A DNA stretch of 64,000 nt from an uncultured Pseudomonadales bacterium (GCA_949372635.1 CASIAB010000011.1:1-64000); one strand, 5' to 3'; positions 26,412 through 35,348 are shown, counted from the first letter of the stretch. A program made the numbers and translations. The notes: generated by a model from the sequence alone, not told the origin.

Positions 26412-26600
26412 CTAAGTTGCTAGGTTGTGAGCACTCCTATCATCCTTACGCTTCAAAGAGATTACATGAAACAGATAGCCGCCTACGCCACCGGCAATTG
26501 CCTGCGCAATCAACCCGGCCAGAGTACGAGTGGGTGCGATACCAGAGAATCCTAAGGCTAATTTTAGAATTAGGTGAATAGCAACTAGGCCAGCCAGCAC
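26412..26600 (-). CDS. Possible small membrane protein whose start lies inside R1 copy 6
   Basis: A 62-residue frame with hydrophobic segments (LVAIHLILKLALGFSGIAPT and TLAGLIAQAIAGGVGGYLF) and a basic tail. Its only start is a GTG within the 5' end of R1 copy 6. The hydrophobic pattern looks real, but it may also be a remnant with its true start replaced by R1. Confidence 0.35.
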   Translation of the reverse strand: MLAGLVAIHLILKLALGFSGIAPTRTLAGLIAQAIAGGVGGYLFHVISLKRKDDRSAHNLAT

Positions 26601-26679
26601 CCCACCCTAGGGGCACACCCCGATAAGTCAGAATGGTTCCATTGCACCCCTATACATACTATTGTGAAAGAACGGTGAG
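26582..26679 (+). repeat. R1 repeat, copy 6
   Basis: Consensus core and hairpin; ends GAACGGTGAGGT. The metalloprotease remnant starts 45 bp after it. Confidence 0.9.
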
Positions 26680-26723
26680 GTATGATTTATGTTTACAGGA
26701 AGTTCTTCTGGTCGGAGTTATAA

Positions 26724-28389
26724 ATGCCAACGTTAGCTAACAAGCAGACATATTTAGAATCAGGACAACAATTTGAAACGAAACAATTTTCTGGAGTTTC
26801 ATATATTGACGCACTTCTCAACCGAAAAGGTGATGGCTCTAGTAGTGGCGCTCCGATTAAATGGGTAAGCGATCCCTATCTAACAGAAGAAGAATCAGAC
26901 AACTCGATAACAACCATCTCATACAGCTTCCCTCGCGCTGATGGCTCCTCTGCACCCTATAGTTATCCTGATGATGTCGGTGAAATTACCCCAATAGCTT
27001 TTAGTTCGAAACAACAAGAAGATATTCGTGCTGCGCTTAGTGAGATTGAAAAATATATTAACGTAAAATTCGTAGAGGTTATTGAAGACTAAAGAAAGCG
27101 TTGGAACAATAAGATTCGCTATGAATACGATTACTGATGAGAGCGGGAAATTATAGAGAGGGTATCGCTGCGACAGCAGATCCTGTTTCGGCGCACCCTC
27201 GTGGTGGCGATGTTTGGTTCAATAAATGGTTTGTAGAAGCGGATTTTTCCAGTGGGCTTGTCCCGATGTGGCGAGGAGGGTCAGAAAGCCCTGGTTCTCA
27301 AACTCCTATTGGAGATTTGACCATTATGTATCATGAGATATTTCATGCGCTTGGTGTTGAACATCCGAACGATAATCCTGACATACCTTTTCCTGAAGAT
27401 AAAAATTCTCGAGAGTACACAGTTATGGCAGGTGAGTTTTCTGTTGATGGCGCTTCAACACATATTATAGATGATAAAGAGTACGCGATAGCTTCTACGC
27501 CTATGGCTTATGATGTAGCAGCTTTGCAATATTTATATGGGTCTAATTTAAATCACAATAGTGGAGATACAGTCTATACTTTTGACCCTAATACTCCTGA
27601 AATCAAACTTATATGGGACGGAGCAGGAACTGACACTCTCAACTTTACGAATTTTCCAGAGAAGCAGCACAATTAATCTGAATGGCGGTTCTTACAGTAC
27701 TGTTCCGTTTAATGGTTGGTCATTAAAAAATAACTATTAGTATTGCCTTCGATGCTGTTATTGAGAATGTAATCACCGGTTCTGGTGCGGATGTGATCAT
27801 TGGGAATTCCTCTAACAATGTGATTACGGGAGGGTTAGGCGGAGATACCATAGATGGTGATGCGGGTATTGATCAGGCTGTTTACACGGAAAATTTTACA
27901 GATGTTTCTTTGGTTAAGTCGGGAACTGTTTGGAATATTGCTTCGGGAACTGATAAAGATACTCTTAGTAACATTGAACGCCTTAAGTTTAATGACAAGC
28001 ACATAGCTCTAGACCTTGATGGTAACGCAGGGAAGACAATTAAACTGTTAGGGCTACTTCTTGGAAAAGATCAAGCGACAAATAAAACATATGTTGGTGC
28101 AGGATTAAAGCTTCTTGACGACGGAATGACCTATGAACAGCTAATGCAGACTGCACTTGACGTGGTTCTGGGGCCTAATGCAAGCTCATTATCAGTGGTT
28201 GAAATGATTTGGGGGAATCTGATCGGACCACCTACGCCAGCCGATAATATCAGTCAGTATTCGGCTCTCATTGATAATGGTACCTATACTTCAGCCGGTC
28301 TAGCCATAGTTGCTGCTGATCATAGCTTGAATACTACCGCTATTGATTTAGTCGGGCTCGCATCAACAGGCGTAGAGTATACAATTTAG
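26724..28389 (+). pseudogene. Serralysin-type secreted metalloprotease with several frameshifts
   Basis: Reading across four one-base shifts (near 27090, 27145, 27655 and 27735) gives one protein of about 550 residues. Its N-terminus (26724-27092) ends in the conserved ISYSF... and AALSEIEKYINVKFVEV segment. The zinc site HEIFHALGVEH is at about 27332-27364 and the Met-turn STPMAYDVAALQYLYG follows. Glycine-rich calcium repeats come next (NVITGSGADVIIGNSSNNVI) and a DUF4214-like helical tail (YVGAGLKLLDDGMTYEQLMQ). Such M10 proteases are secreted without a signal peptide by type I systems; none is seen here. GGAG precedes the ATG. The stop is 1 bp before R1 copy 7. If the shifts are sequencing faults, the gene is intact. 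Confidence 0.8.
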
Positions 28390-28390
28390 T

Positions 28391-28487
28391 TAGCCAGTAG
28401 CCAGCACCCCACCCTAGGGGCACACCCCGATAAGTCAGAATGGTTCCATTGCACCCGTATACATACTATTGTGAACGGGCTGGCGAG
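28391..28487 (+). repeat. R1 repeat, copy 7
   Basis: Begins directly behind the stop codon of the serralysin gene and ends 19 bp before the next start codon, the tightest gene-repeat-gene packing in the island. Hairpin consensus; the 3' end GGGCTGGCGAG is diverged. Confidence 0.9.
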
Positions 28488-28506
28488 AATCTCTGAGAAC
28501 AAGGCT

Positions 28507-28716
28507 ATGGAACTACTCATCTCTACATTCTTCACCCTACTGCTTATCTCACTAGCAGGAGCGTCCTATGCTCAGATTCCGCAAATTGAACGTGATGCTC
28601 TTATCGCTTTATACAATTCAACTGACGGGGCTAACTGGACGGATAATACGGGTTGGCTTGGAGAGGCTGGGACTGAATGTAGTTGGTTCGGGGTGCGCTG
28701 CTATGCTTTGATCTAG
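28507..28716 (+). pseudogene. Truncated copy of the LRR protein N-terminus
   Basis: ATG 28507 begins a signal peptide (MELLISTFFTLLLISLAGAS) and the mature start PQIERDALIALYNSTDGANW, then WTDNTGWLGEAGTECSWFGV. This is almost identical to the start of the leucine-rich-repeat protein at 35446, but it ends after 69 residues at CYALI instead of entering the repeats. A cassette front end without its body. Confidence 0.75.
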
Positions 28717-28785
28717 ACAACTTGCCAGTCTAAAGGTACCTTTATTCTTCCTACTTCAGCGTGCAGAATCATATAGGTGATCTCT

Positions 28786-30330
28786 ATGAAAATATTTAAG
28801 GGACTTTTAACAAGTGCGTTCTTTGCACTTACTTCGCTAAGTTATGCAATTGAAGAACCTGTCACGCTCACGTCTGGTCAGGTGGCCGGTACTGCTTTAG
28901 AAAGTGGCGTACAGGCATTTCTCGGTATTCCTTTCGCGGCGCCACCGGTGGGTGATTTGCGATGGAGGGCTCCGCAACCGCCAACTCCGTGGCAGGGTGT
29001 AAGACAAGCCTCTAATCAGCCGCCTGCCTGCATGCAGCGAGGCAATCGCTATATGAGCGAAGATTGTCTGTATTTAAACGTCTGGACTAAAGCAGAATCT
29101 GCCGAAGCAAACCTGCCAGTCATGGTATGGATTCATGGTGGGGGTTGGACAAGCGGTGCTAACAGTATCCCCATATACAATGGTGAACAATTTGCGCTAA
29201 ATGAAGTTGTTCTTGTTTCAGTTAACTATCGCATGAGTGCATTTGGTTGGATGGCACATCCGGCACTTTCTGCTGAATCACCGGAAGGCGTTTCTGGAAA
29301 CTACGGTATTCTTGATCATATTGCCGCATTGGAATGGGTTCGCGACAATGTCGCTGGATTTGGTGGTGACCCAAACAATGTAACTATCTTCGGAGAGTCT
29401 GCTGGCGGCGGCAGTGTTTACTCATTGTTAGCCACTCCGTTGGCAAAAGGGCTCTTTCACAAAGCAATATCACAGAGTACCTGGATTACTTCTTACAACG
29501 TTACCAATTTAAGTTCTCACAATGGTATGACTGCAAGCGCTGAAGCGCGTGGCGAGGAAGCTATTAACACAAAACTAGATGAACTCGGAGTGAGTGGTAC
29601 TGATCAGTTAGAAAATATGCGCGACCTCACTGCGGCACAGCTCATGGAGATGAATCTCGGCATGGACGGCGTTTCACTCATTGTTGATGGTCATATTTTT
29701 CCAAAATCTCCGGCGGAAATTTTTGCTGAAGGGTCCCATAACGCTGTGCCATTAATCGCAGGTGTTAATGACGGAGAAGGACTATTCTTTATTCGCCCAG
29801 GTCGCACATTTGAAACTGTCGAAGAACAGCGTACAGCAAGAGTTGAGGAATTCGGAGAGCATGCTGGAAGTCTCTTAGACATGTATGTTGCGGATAGCGA
29901 TGAAGATGTTTACAACATTGAAGTGGATTACAATACCGATTCCTGGTTTGCTCGTCCAACTCGCGAAATTCTTAATGCTATGGCACGGACGAATGAAGAC
30001 AGCTACATGTATTTATTCAATCGAAATCTTCGTAATCCTGAAGAACGTTCACCTCATGCAATGGAGTTAATGTATGTCTTTAATACTTTACCTTCCGGAA
30101 CAAGGGATGAAGATTGGAAAATCGCTAAACTAATGAATGATTACTGGGTAGAGTTCGCACAATCCGGCACACCGAATAACAATGAATTGCCACAATGGCC
30201 TGTATATGACATTGAACAGGAAACTCATCAGATAATCGGTGTTGAAGTAAAGCAGGGAGCTCAATTTAGAACACAAGAACTTAATGAATTAGATCGTTAC
30301 TTTGATGATCGTTACAACTCGGCACGATAG
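28786..30330 (+). CDS. Exported type-B carboxylesterase
   Basis: The ATG at 28786 gives a signal peptide (MKIFKGLLTSAFFALTSLSY). The 514-residue protein shows the oxyanion-hole motif VMVWIHGGGWTSGA, the nucleophile elbow FGESAGGGSVYSLL (serine about residue 205), and VDGHIFPKSPAE in the middle. It belongs to the carboxylesterase/lipase type B family, with the expected glutamate and histidine in the C-terminal half (VPLIAGVNDGEG; RSPHAMELMYVF). It hydrolyses esters outside the cytoplasm. Its 3' end overlaps the stop of a truncated integrase on the other strand, so it was brought next to the integrase by the deletion that removed most of the latter. Confidence 0.88.
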   Translation: MKIFKGLLTSAFFALTSLSYAIEEPVTLTSGQVAGTALESGVQAFLGIPFAAPPVGDLRWRAPQPPTPWQGVRQASNQPPACMQRGNRYMSEDCLYLNVWTKAESAEANLPVMVWIHGGGWTSGANSIPIYNGEQFALNEVVLVSVNYRMSAFGWMAHPALSAESPEGVSGNYGILDHIAALEWVRDNVAGFGGDPNNVTIFGESAGGGSVYSLLATPLAKGLFHKAISQSTWITSYNVTNLSSHNGMTASAEARGEEAINTKLDELGVSGTDQLENMRDLTAAQLMEMNLGMDGVSLIVDGHIFPKSPAEIFAEGSHNAVPLIAGVNDGEGLFFIRPGRTFETVEEQRTARVEEFGEHAGSLLDMYVADSDEDVYNIEVDYNTDSWFARPTREILNAMARTNEDSYMYLFNRNLRNPEERSPHAMELMYVFNTLPSGTRDEDWKIAKLMNDYWVEFAQSGTPNNNELPQWPVYDIEQETHQIIGVEVKQGAQFRTQELNELDRYFDDRYNSAR

Positions 30331-30488
30331 AAGGCTAGTAGTTTCTCTTTATTGGCAAACCGGTATTTGTATCGCCAGTACTTACCATTGGGTTTTACGT
30401 GCAGATAGAGACCACCACCATCAGCTAACTTGTATGGCTTATCTTTAGGCTTAGCCTGTTTGACTGCTGTAGCTGTTAGCTTTTGCAT
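30312..30488 (-). pseudogene. N-terminal remnant of a P4-type tyrosine integrase (DUF4102 arm-binding domain)
   Basis: ATG at 30488 starts MQKLTATAVKQAKPKDKPYK, then LADGGGLYLHVKPNGKYWRY, the diagnostic arm-type DNA-binding domain of P4-like integrases that insert at tRNA genes. The frame ends after 58 residues where it runs into the carboxylesterase gene; the catalytic domain is gone. A 25-bp duplicate of the tRNA-Met 3' end lies 180 bp upstream, as expected for an integrase beside its attachment site. Confidence 0.85.
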
Positions 30489-30780
30489 AGTGGTTAACTG
30501 GGGGTACTTGGTTTTGTATTTCTGAAAGTACCCCCAAAAATACCCCCAAATATCTTGGATGTAGTCGGAGTCTAGTGGAGGTCTATGGAGTTAGTGTACA
30601 CAAAAAGCCCTAATATATAGGGCTTTGAGGTTATTCTTGGAGTTCTCCAGAGCTCGCTGGAGTGGTGTATGGTAGCAATGGGTGGACTTGAAGACCCATT
30701 ATAATCAGTAACTTAGATGCAAATACTGCATATACCCACCTAAGTACCCACCAAAAACATTTCTTCTATCGACCTTTTGC
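30489..30780. other. Attachment-site region: arm-like repeats, 25-bp tRNA-Met duplicate, second arm-like pair
   Basis: At 30529-30550 is the direct repeat GTACCCCCAAAAATACCCCC. At 30668-30692 is a 25-bp perfect copy of 51308-51332, the 3' end of tRNA-Met (begins TATGGTAGCAATGGG). At 30731-30753 a second pair reads TACCCACCTAAGTACCCACC. This is the architecture of an att core flanked by integrase arm sites. A TATAGGGCTTTGAG stretch lies between. No gene is seen here. Confidence 0.75.
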
Positions 30781-30811
30781 CCCCTTAAAACTACCCCACC
30801 CCATTTCCCAG

Positions 30812-30908
30812 TAACCGCCCAGCCAGCATCTCACCCTAGGGGCACACCCCGATAAGTCAGGATGGTTCCATTGCACCCGTATACATATTATTCTGAACGG
30901 ACTGTTAG
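30812..30908 (+). repeat. R1 repeat, copy 8
   Basis: Consensus copy ending ACTGTTAGGT, followed directly by the shared leader region and the metalloprotease at 30927. Confidence 0.9.
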
Positions 30909-30926
30909 GTATTCCGGAGATTTACT

Positions 30927-33059
30927 ATCAAGCCACGCATCCACACAGCCTTATTCCTTCTGCTTATCTCACTAGCAGGAGCGTCCTATGCTCAGGATTT
31001 TGAAGAGACCAAGCAGCTTTCTACCCAAAATTATTTTGGTATAACTCCAGATGAAAAATATGGCTTACCAAATAATATTGGGATCTACTCTAGCGATACA
31101 GGAAAAATATCTACATGTATTGCGGTTTATGAGATAGATGAATCGACATCGATTAGTGGTCAGAATTATTTTGGAATATCTTTCAAGCTTGAATCAACAA
31201 ATCCTGTAATTTTTACCGTAGATGAAAGTCGTGTTTTCAATGAGTCGAAACTAAAAACGTCTGCCGGAGAAGAGCCTGCCTGCTACGGAACTTATGACTC
31301 ATCAACTAAGACTTATCAAGATATTGTTCAGGTCGATTCTACCCCGTATGCGTTGGCCTTTGAGTTGGTGGATGCAAATAGTTTTCAGTTTCAGCTCACT
31401 GACTCATCAGTATTAACTGAAACAGCGGATGTGGCATTTGTTCTTCGAGGTTATGACGGAACGAGCAGATACAAATTTACCGAAATGTTCCGAGATACTG
31501 CTAGGGAAACGCTAGCAAGATTATCCCAACTTAGTTTTGGTAAGTTCAAGTCATATAGAATATTCGACGGAGGGATTGATCAAAGGAATACGGACTACTT
31601 TCAAGCAAACGAAGATATAAAAGCGATCGATGCGGCTCTAGGCGGTTGGCAAGGCTTCCCATGGTCATTCTACGCGGAAAGGGACGCTCCCTTAGGAACA
31701 ATATTTATCGATCCCACCCCTGAGCAACTAGAAATTCTGAAGTCGGCAAGGCAGTGGGTCTTAGATAATGGCAAAGGGCTTAGGTATGGATGGTATGAAA
31801 CAGACCTTGGTAAGCAGCACAGGAGTTGGGTTGATTCAAAGGTTGTAAGATATGCGTGGACGGCATCCTGGGACTATTTAGCCGGGTATAAACTTCCTAA
31901 AGGGCTTTATTCAGAAAACTACAAAACTATAGGGATTATCTTCAACGATGAAACCACATACCAGACCAGTGCAGCTCAGTTTGGATGCGCAGGGGGCTCT
32001 GTGGTCAGCGAAACGGGAAGTCAGGTGCGTATTGGGTTGCTTGATTCTGAAGGTCGAACAATAGATGGTGGTAAACAATGCTGGTATGCAGACGACAGTT
32101 TTTATACGCTTAATCCCACGGGGGAAAAAAGGGAATTCTATAAAAGCCGTCATTCAAACACCCATGTGCATGAGGTTATCCATGCTCTTGGACAAGATGG
32201 CCATGATCGCGATCTTGAAGGCAACCTTTTTCAGTACGGTGTTATGGGTGCTAGCGGCGGCCCGTTCCAAGATCAAATGAGGGATCAATATCCGATTTGG
32301 AATCGTGTATACCTGATGGGCTGGTTGCCCGAATCCACCATCACCTATGATCGTGCTTTGGTAAAGGACACGAAGGGCGCAACCGACCCGAATGGAAAAT
32401 ATCTCCTTCAACTTGGTCCGGAAAATGACTATGACTGCAAAGACGGACAAGGAAAGGTTGCCAAGTGCCATCGTTACCAAGAGTTGTATGATGGTTGGTG
32501 GGTTCAATACAAAGGGGCATTTGTCAAAGACGGTGTAGTTGAGACTAATATTGATGCGCCTCTTGCCAGAGCGGGGGTAAGGTTTGAGCCACTAAACGAT
32601 AAGACTGATCTCATTCCGCCCAAGGTCGTTTCAACTAACGGGGCCGCAGCAGAAGTCGTTAGAGTCGCAGACGAGCATCGCATAAAAATCAAGTTCAGTG
32701 AGCCAATTAGCCTGGGCAAAGGGAATGTGATACTCAGCGATGGCGACGGTCAACAGCTTGCCTCGTATCCGACAAATCTAATTCCTCACCCTGATATGTA
32801 CTCTGCAATAGAGTTATCGACTTCTGGTAATGAACTGACAATTATCGCGTATAAACCATTAAATATATCTAATTGGTTGCAGATGAACACTTTCGATGCT
32901 TTCAGAATATTTAGTATAAGTGAATATGTAGCCGGCCCCGAGGGTACTAGGCTAAATAGTGGAGCAACATATTCAGTCTCGTTTACAAAAGGGGCGATCA
33001 CGGATCTCGGAGGTAATAGTGTCGATCAGAATAGCTATACCTTTACTGCTAACCAATAA
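30927..33059 (+). CDS. Secreted zinc metalloprotease with Ig-like C-terminal domain, R1 cassette cargo
   Basis: The frame is open from at least 30927; the codon aligned with the cassette start ATG is ATC here, so the start is uncertain (first internal ATG is far inside). The signal peptide IHTALFLLLISLAGASYAQ is the same as in the LRR protein at 35446. A zinc motif HEVIHALGQDGH lies at about 32169-32204. Further on are RDQYPIWNRVYLMGWLPEST, then a C-terminal Ig-like domain (PPKVVSTNGAAAEV, IKFSEPISLGKGNVILSDG) ending YTFTANQ. About 710 residues. Predicted extracellular protease; the family is not one I can name, though HExxH plus GWL recalls immune-inhibitor-A type enzymes. Confidence 0.78.
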   Translation: MKPRIHTALFLLLISLAGASYAQDFEETKQLSTQNYFGITPDEKYGLPNNIGIYSSDTGKISTCIAVYEIDESTSISGQNYFGISFKLESTNPVIFTVDESRVFNESKLKTSAGEEPACYGTYDSSTKTYQDIVQVDSTPYALAFELVDANSFQFQLTDSSVLTETADVAFVLRGYDGTSRYKFTEMFRDTARETLARLSQLSFGKFKSYRIFDGGIDQRNTDYFQANEDIKAIDAALGGWQGFPWSFYAERDAPLGTIFIDPTPEQLEILKSARQWVLDNGKGLRYGWYETDLGKQHRSWVDSKVVRYAWTASWDYLAGYKLPKGLYSENYKTIGIIFNDETTYQTSAAQFGCAGGSVVSETGSQVRIGLLDSEGRTIDGGKQCWYADDSFYTLNPTGEKREFYKSRHSNTHVHEVIHALGQDGHDRDLEGNLFQYGVMGASGGPFQDQMRDQYPIWNRVYLMGWLPESTITYDRALVKDTKGATDPNGKYLLQLGPENDYDCKDGQGKVAKCHRYQELYDGWWVQYKGAFVKDGVVETNIDAPLARAGVRFEPLNDKTDLIPPKVVSTNGAAAEVVRVADEHRIKIKFSEPISLGKGNVILSDGDGQQLASYPTNLIPHPDMYSAIELSTSGNELTIIAYKPLNISNWLQMNTFDAFRIFSISEYVAGPEGTRLNSGATYSVSFTKGAITDLGGNSVDQNSYTFTANQ

Positions 33060-33098
33060 TCTTACTCTGCTTCCTAATCAGCCCCCACAACCTTTACA

Positions 33099-33120
33099 GC
33101 CGAATATCTATCCTTCGGCT
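33099..33120 (+). terminator. Hairpin after the metalloprotease gene
   Basis: AGCCGAA and TTCGGCT form a 7-bp stem with an 8-base loop, 40 bp past the stop. The T-run is poor. The 40 bp before it match the 3' flank of the LRR gene (after 39457) almost exactly. Confidence 0.45.
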
Positions 33121-33175
33121 CTTCTGCCCTAGGTAGTTCAACACGTACTTAACTGTGAATTCAAAGCCAACAGTA

Positions 33176-33478
33176 CTAATAAAGATTATTATCAGCTAAG
33201 GGGACTTCAAGCGTATTGGCAGAAATTTTATGTGGACCGCCTATCATCTCGTCATAAGCACTATCCTGCCTCAGGACAGTTTCTTTGGCGTTTATTTTTC
33301 TCATTTTTTTTTGCAATTGATTTAGATTATGAGATCGAAGTAATTTACCATTGTCATCGCTTACATACTTTTCTTCGCCCTCGATAACTACAGAGACTTG
33401 ATAAAGACTCTGATCGAGCGAATGATAGACTAGTTTATCAATAGAAAAATATTTTATTAAATTTGATTCTCTTATCAT
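33176..33478 (-). CDS. DUF6482-family small protein
   Basis: A 100-residue soluble protein with the pattern KLVYHSLDQSLYQVSVVIEG, DDNGKLLRSHNLNQLQ, and a conserved SAYDEMIG followed by LEVPLADN near the end. These are features of DUF6482, small proteins of unknown function in Pseudomonadales and relatives. It is on the opposite strand to the neighbouring cassettes and faces the protease 3' end. About 230 bp without a gene separate its start from R1 copy 9. Confidence 0.65.
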   Translation of the reverse strand: MIRESNLIKYFSIDKLVYHSLDQSLYQVSVVIEGEEKYVSDDNGKLLRSHNLNQLQKKMRKINAKETVLRQDSAYDEMIGGPHKISANTLEVPLADNNLY

Positions 33479-33705
33479 TGTCCCTTAGATATCCTTTAGT
33501 AAAATCAAATTGCAATCTATGACTGCTTAATCATAATGATAACCGATATTATCTAAAACATATATTGCGTTAAAGGCCCCTGCGATAATTGAGTATGAGC
33601 AGTTCTCTAAAGAAAGAACACTTTCTCTATATTACAGCAGAGCTGCTTCGGCAAGTAAGGGGGGCAAATGATCGAATAATTCAGCCTTACTTATCCTATA
33701 TTCAG

Positions 33706-33802
33706 ATACCGCCCAGACAGCACCTCGCCCTATGAGTACACCCCGATAAGTCAGAAAGGTTCCATTACACCCCTATACATACTATTCTGGTCGAACCTTT
33801 AG
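33706..33802 (+). repeat. R1 repeat, copy 9
   Basis: Diverged: CCTCGCCCTATGAGTACACC replaces the central C/G-rich block, weakening the hairpin; 3' half TATACATACTATTCTGG intact, ending CTTTAGGA. Confidence 0.85.
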
Positions 33803-33822
33803 GACTTCCTGAGGACAAGGCT

Positions 33823-33933
33823 ATGAAATTACTCATGTCTACATTTATCTCGCTACTGCTTATTGGTTTTGCAGGGGGTTCTTATGGGCAAGATGGGCAG
33901 GTCTTTACTGTTTGGAGCGTTAAATTCAACTAA
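33823..33933 (+). CDS. 36-residue signal-peptide-only open frame behind R1 copy 9
   Basis: It starts MKLLMSTFISLLLIGFAGGS and ends YGQDGQVFTVWSVKFN. The first 24 residues are a variant of the signal peptide of the other R1 cassettes (28507, 30927, 35446); AAGGCTATG matches 28501-28509. The body expected after the signal peptide is lacking, so this is either a truncated cassette or a small secreted peptide. Confidence 0.45.
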   Translation: MKLLMSTFISLLLIGFAGGSYGQDGQVFTVWSVKFN

Positions 33934-33995
33934 GAGAAGGGACACCGTATCCGCCCAAATTTACAACTGCACCAAATTCTAAGTGAGGTAACCTG

Positions 33996-34400
33996 ATGGA
34001 CTTAACTATATTGACTGTTCTACCAATTTTTCTTTCTGGAGTTATTGTGGGTATGATTGTTTTCCACGCAGGAATTATTGCTCCTTCTTTGTTCAAGAAA
34101 TTTGCTGCTGCAGAAGTCGGACCATTTTTGCGAACAGTTTTTCCACAGCTATTTTTGCTAGTCTTAGGTATAGGCATTTGTTCATTACTGGTTTCATTCC
34201 TTAATAATGGGTCGATGGTAGGAAAGATTGTCTCTTTCATTACAGTAGCTTTAATGGGAATTTGCTATGCGATTATCCCTGCAACAAATTCCGCGAAAGA
34301 TTTGGGCGATGAGACTGCGTTTAAGAGGTTGCATAGATTAAGCGTGATTCTAACTGTAACTGTATTATGCCTGAATTCATTTTGGATACCTTTTGTCTGA
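33996..34400 (+). CDS. DUF4149-family membrane protein
   Basis: A 134-residue protein with four hydrophobic segments: ILTVLPIFLSGVIVGMIVFH, LFLLVLGIGICSLLVSFL, IVSFITVALMGICYAIIPAT and a C-terminal LSVILTVTVLCLNSFWIPF. The pattern with FHAGIIAPSLFKKF in the first loop and FKRLHRLSVILT before the last helix is that of DUF4149 (TMEM205-like) inner-membrane proteins of unknown function. GAGG lies before the ATG. It follows the signal-peptide micro-ORF, 62 bp downstream, and is the main cargo between R1 copies 9 and 10. Confidence 0.8.
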   Translation: MDLTILTVLPIFLSGVIVGMIVFHAGIIAPSLFKKFAAAEVGPFLRTVFPQLFLLVLGIGICSLLVSFLNNGSMVGKIVSFITVALMGICYAIIPATNSAKDLGDETAFKRLHRLSVILTVTVLCLNSFWIPFV

Positions 34401-34605
34401 ATAGGAAGAATGAAAACTGCACCAAATTCTAAAGGCCACAGGATATAGCTAACCGTGTGCTGATTTAACCGTACGTGGTTAAGCAGGCACGCGGTGGAAA
34501 CCAATGCCGGTTAGCCGGCTAATCCTCAGCCAGCGCCTTTGTAGCTTCCAAATGCGGCAAATTGGGCCTGTTTGGCGCTTATATCTTGCTAATAAGCCTT
34601 AGCGC

Positions 34606-34663
34606 CTCTCAAGCTATACCTGACAGCCAATATCTATAGTATCTTCGGGGTATGAATATGAAG
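34606..34663 (+). repeat. R2 repeat, copy a
   Basis: A 58-bp element (CTCAAGCTATACC at the start, TATCTATAGTATCTTC in the middle, GGGGTATGAATATGAAG at the end) matching 48185-48242 and 51124-51178 on the minus strand. Its ATGAATATGAAG opens a 19-residue frame (34652-34711, MNMKQLLTSGYAAPLTPVS) that stops at the edge of R1 copy 10. The stretch 34401-34605 shows no gene. Confidence 0.85.
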
Positions 34664-34711
34664 CAGCTCCTAACCTCTGGCTATGCAGCTCCACTCACCC
34701 CTGTTTCCTAG

Positions 34712-34803
34712 CAACCACAGCACCCCACCCTAGTGGGCACACCCCGATAAGTCAGGATGGTTCCATTGCACCCGTATACATACTATTCTGGGCCAACGAT
34801 TAG
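34712..34803 (+). repeat. R1 repeat, copy 10
   Basis: Lacks about 9 bp of the 5' CGCCCAGCC block; core reads CCCTAGTGGGCACACCCCG; ends ACGATTAGGT, then the leader TTGAGAGTTACTGTGAA. Confidence 0.9.
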
Positions 34804-34821
34804 GTATTCTTGAGAGTTACT

Positions 34822-34881
34822 GTGAACAAGTCACGTATAACAATAATAATGCTTCCTTTATTCGGAGACCTGATGCGATGA
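34822..34881 (+). CDS. 19-residue leader peptide coupled to the next gene
   Basis: A GTG in the position of the usual cassette start begins MNKSRITIIMLPLFGDLMR; its TGA stop overlaps the ATG of the following gene (ATGA at 34878). This overlap suggests translational coupling: ribosomes initiated in the R1-borne leader pass on to the cargo gene. Confidence 0.35.
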   Translation: MNKSRITIIMLPLFGDLMR

Positions 34882-35330
34882 GCATAGAACGAATTATTAA
34901 TGTAATAGGCATATTGGGGGTTATAGGTTCCCTTATATTTGTTGGCGCACAAATGGAGCAATCCCAAAAAATAGCTTTAGCTGCACAGCAGCAAGCTAGA
35001 ACTGAGGTGCTTGTCGAAATTATTGGTGGATTTGACGAAGGTGATTCAAGTTTTGTGGAATATATCTACGGAATCGTAAATGGAACTTACTCAGAAGATA
35101 CGACTACGGTTAGAGATGCTGTATGGCAATTTTGGATGCTTTTTGAAAATGATTTCCTTCAATACAAACTTGGTCTGATGGACCCTGGGATCTGGGACGC
35201 AAAACTAAATGCAATGCTAGCTGTGTATAATTCTTGTAAGTACAGAGATATCACGGATTTGGTTTTAGGATTTTCAACTGCTGAATTATCGGAACTACTC
35301 ATTGAGTCATCAGAAATTAAATGCCCCTAG
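34878..35330 (+). CDS. Membrane-anchored protein of unknown function (QSQKIA family)
   Basis: A 150-residue protein with one N-terminal membrane helix (about residues 5-25, INVIGILGVIGSLIFVGAQM) followed by the conserved MEQSQKIALAAQQQARTEV and a soluble helical region. The same N-terminal design occurs at 39754 and in the hybrid frame at 47861 (MRQSQRIAIGAQQQTRA). I know of no function for this family, which is frequent in marine bacteria. It is the sole cargo between R1 copies 10 and 11, and starts by overlap with a leader peptide. Confidence 0.65.
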   Translation: MSIERIINVIGILGVIGSLIFVGAQMEQSQKIALAAQQQARTEVLVEIIGGFDEGDSSFVEYIYGIVNGTYSEDTTTVRDAVWQFWMLFENDFLQYKLGLMDPGIWDAKLNAMLAVYNSCKYRDITDLVLGFSTAELSELLIESSEIKCP

Positions 35331-35348
35331 TTATCAGGAATTAACTGC

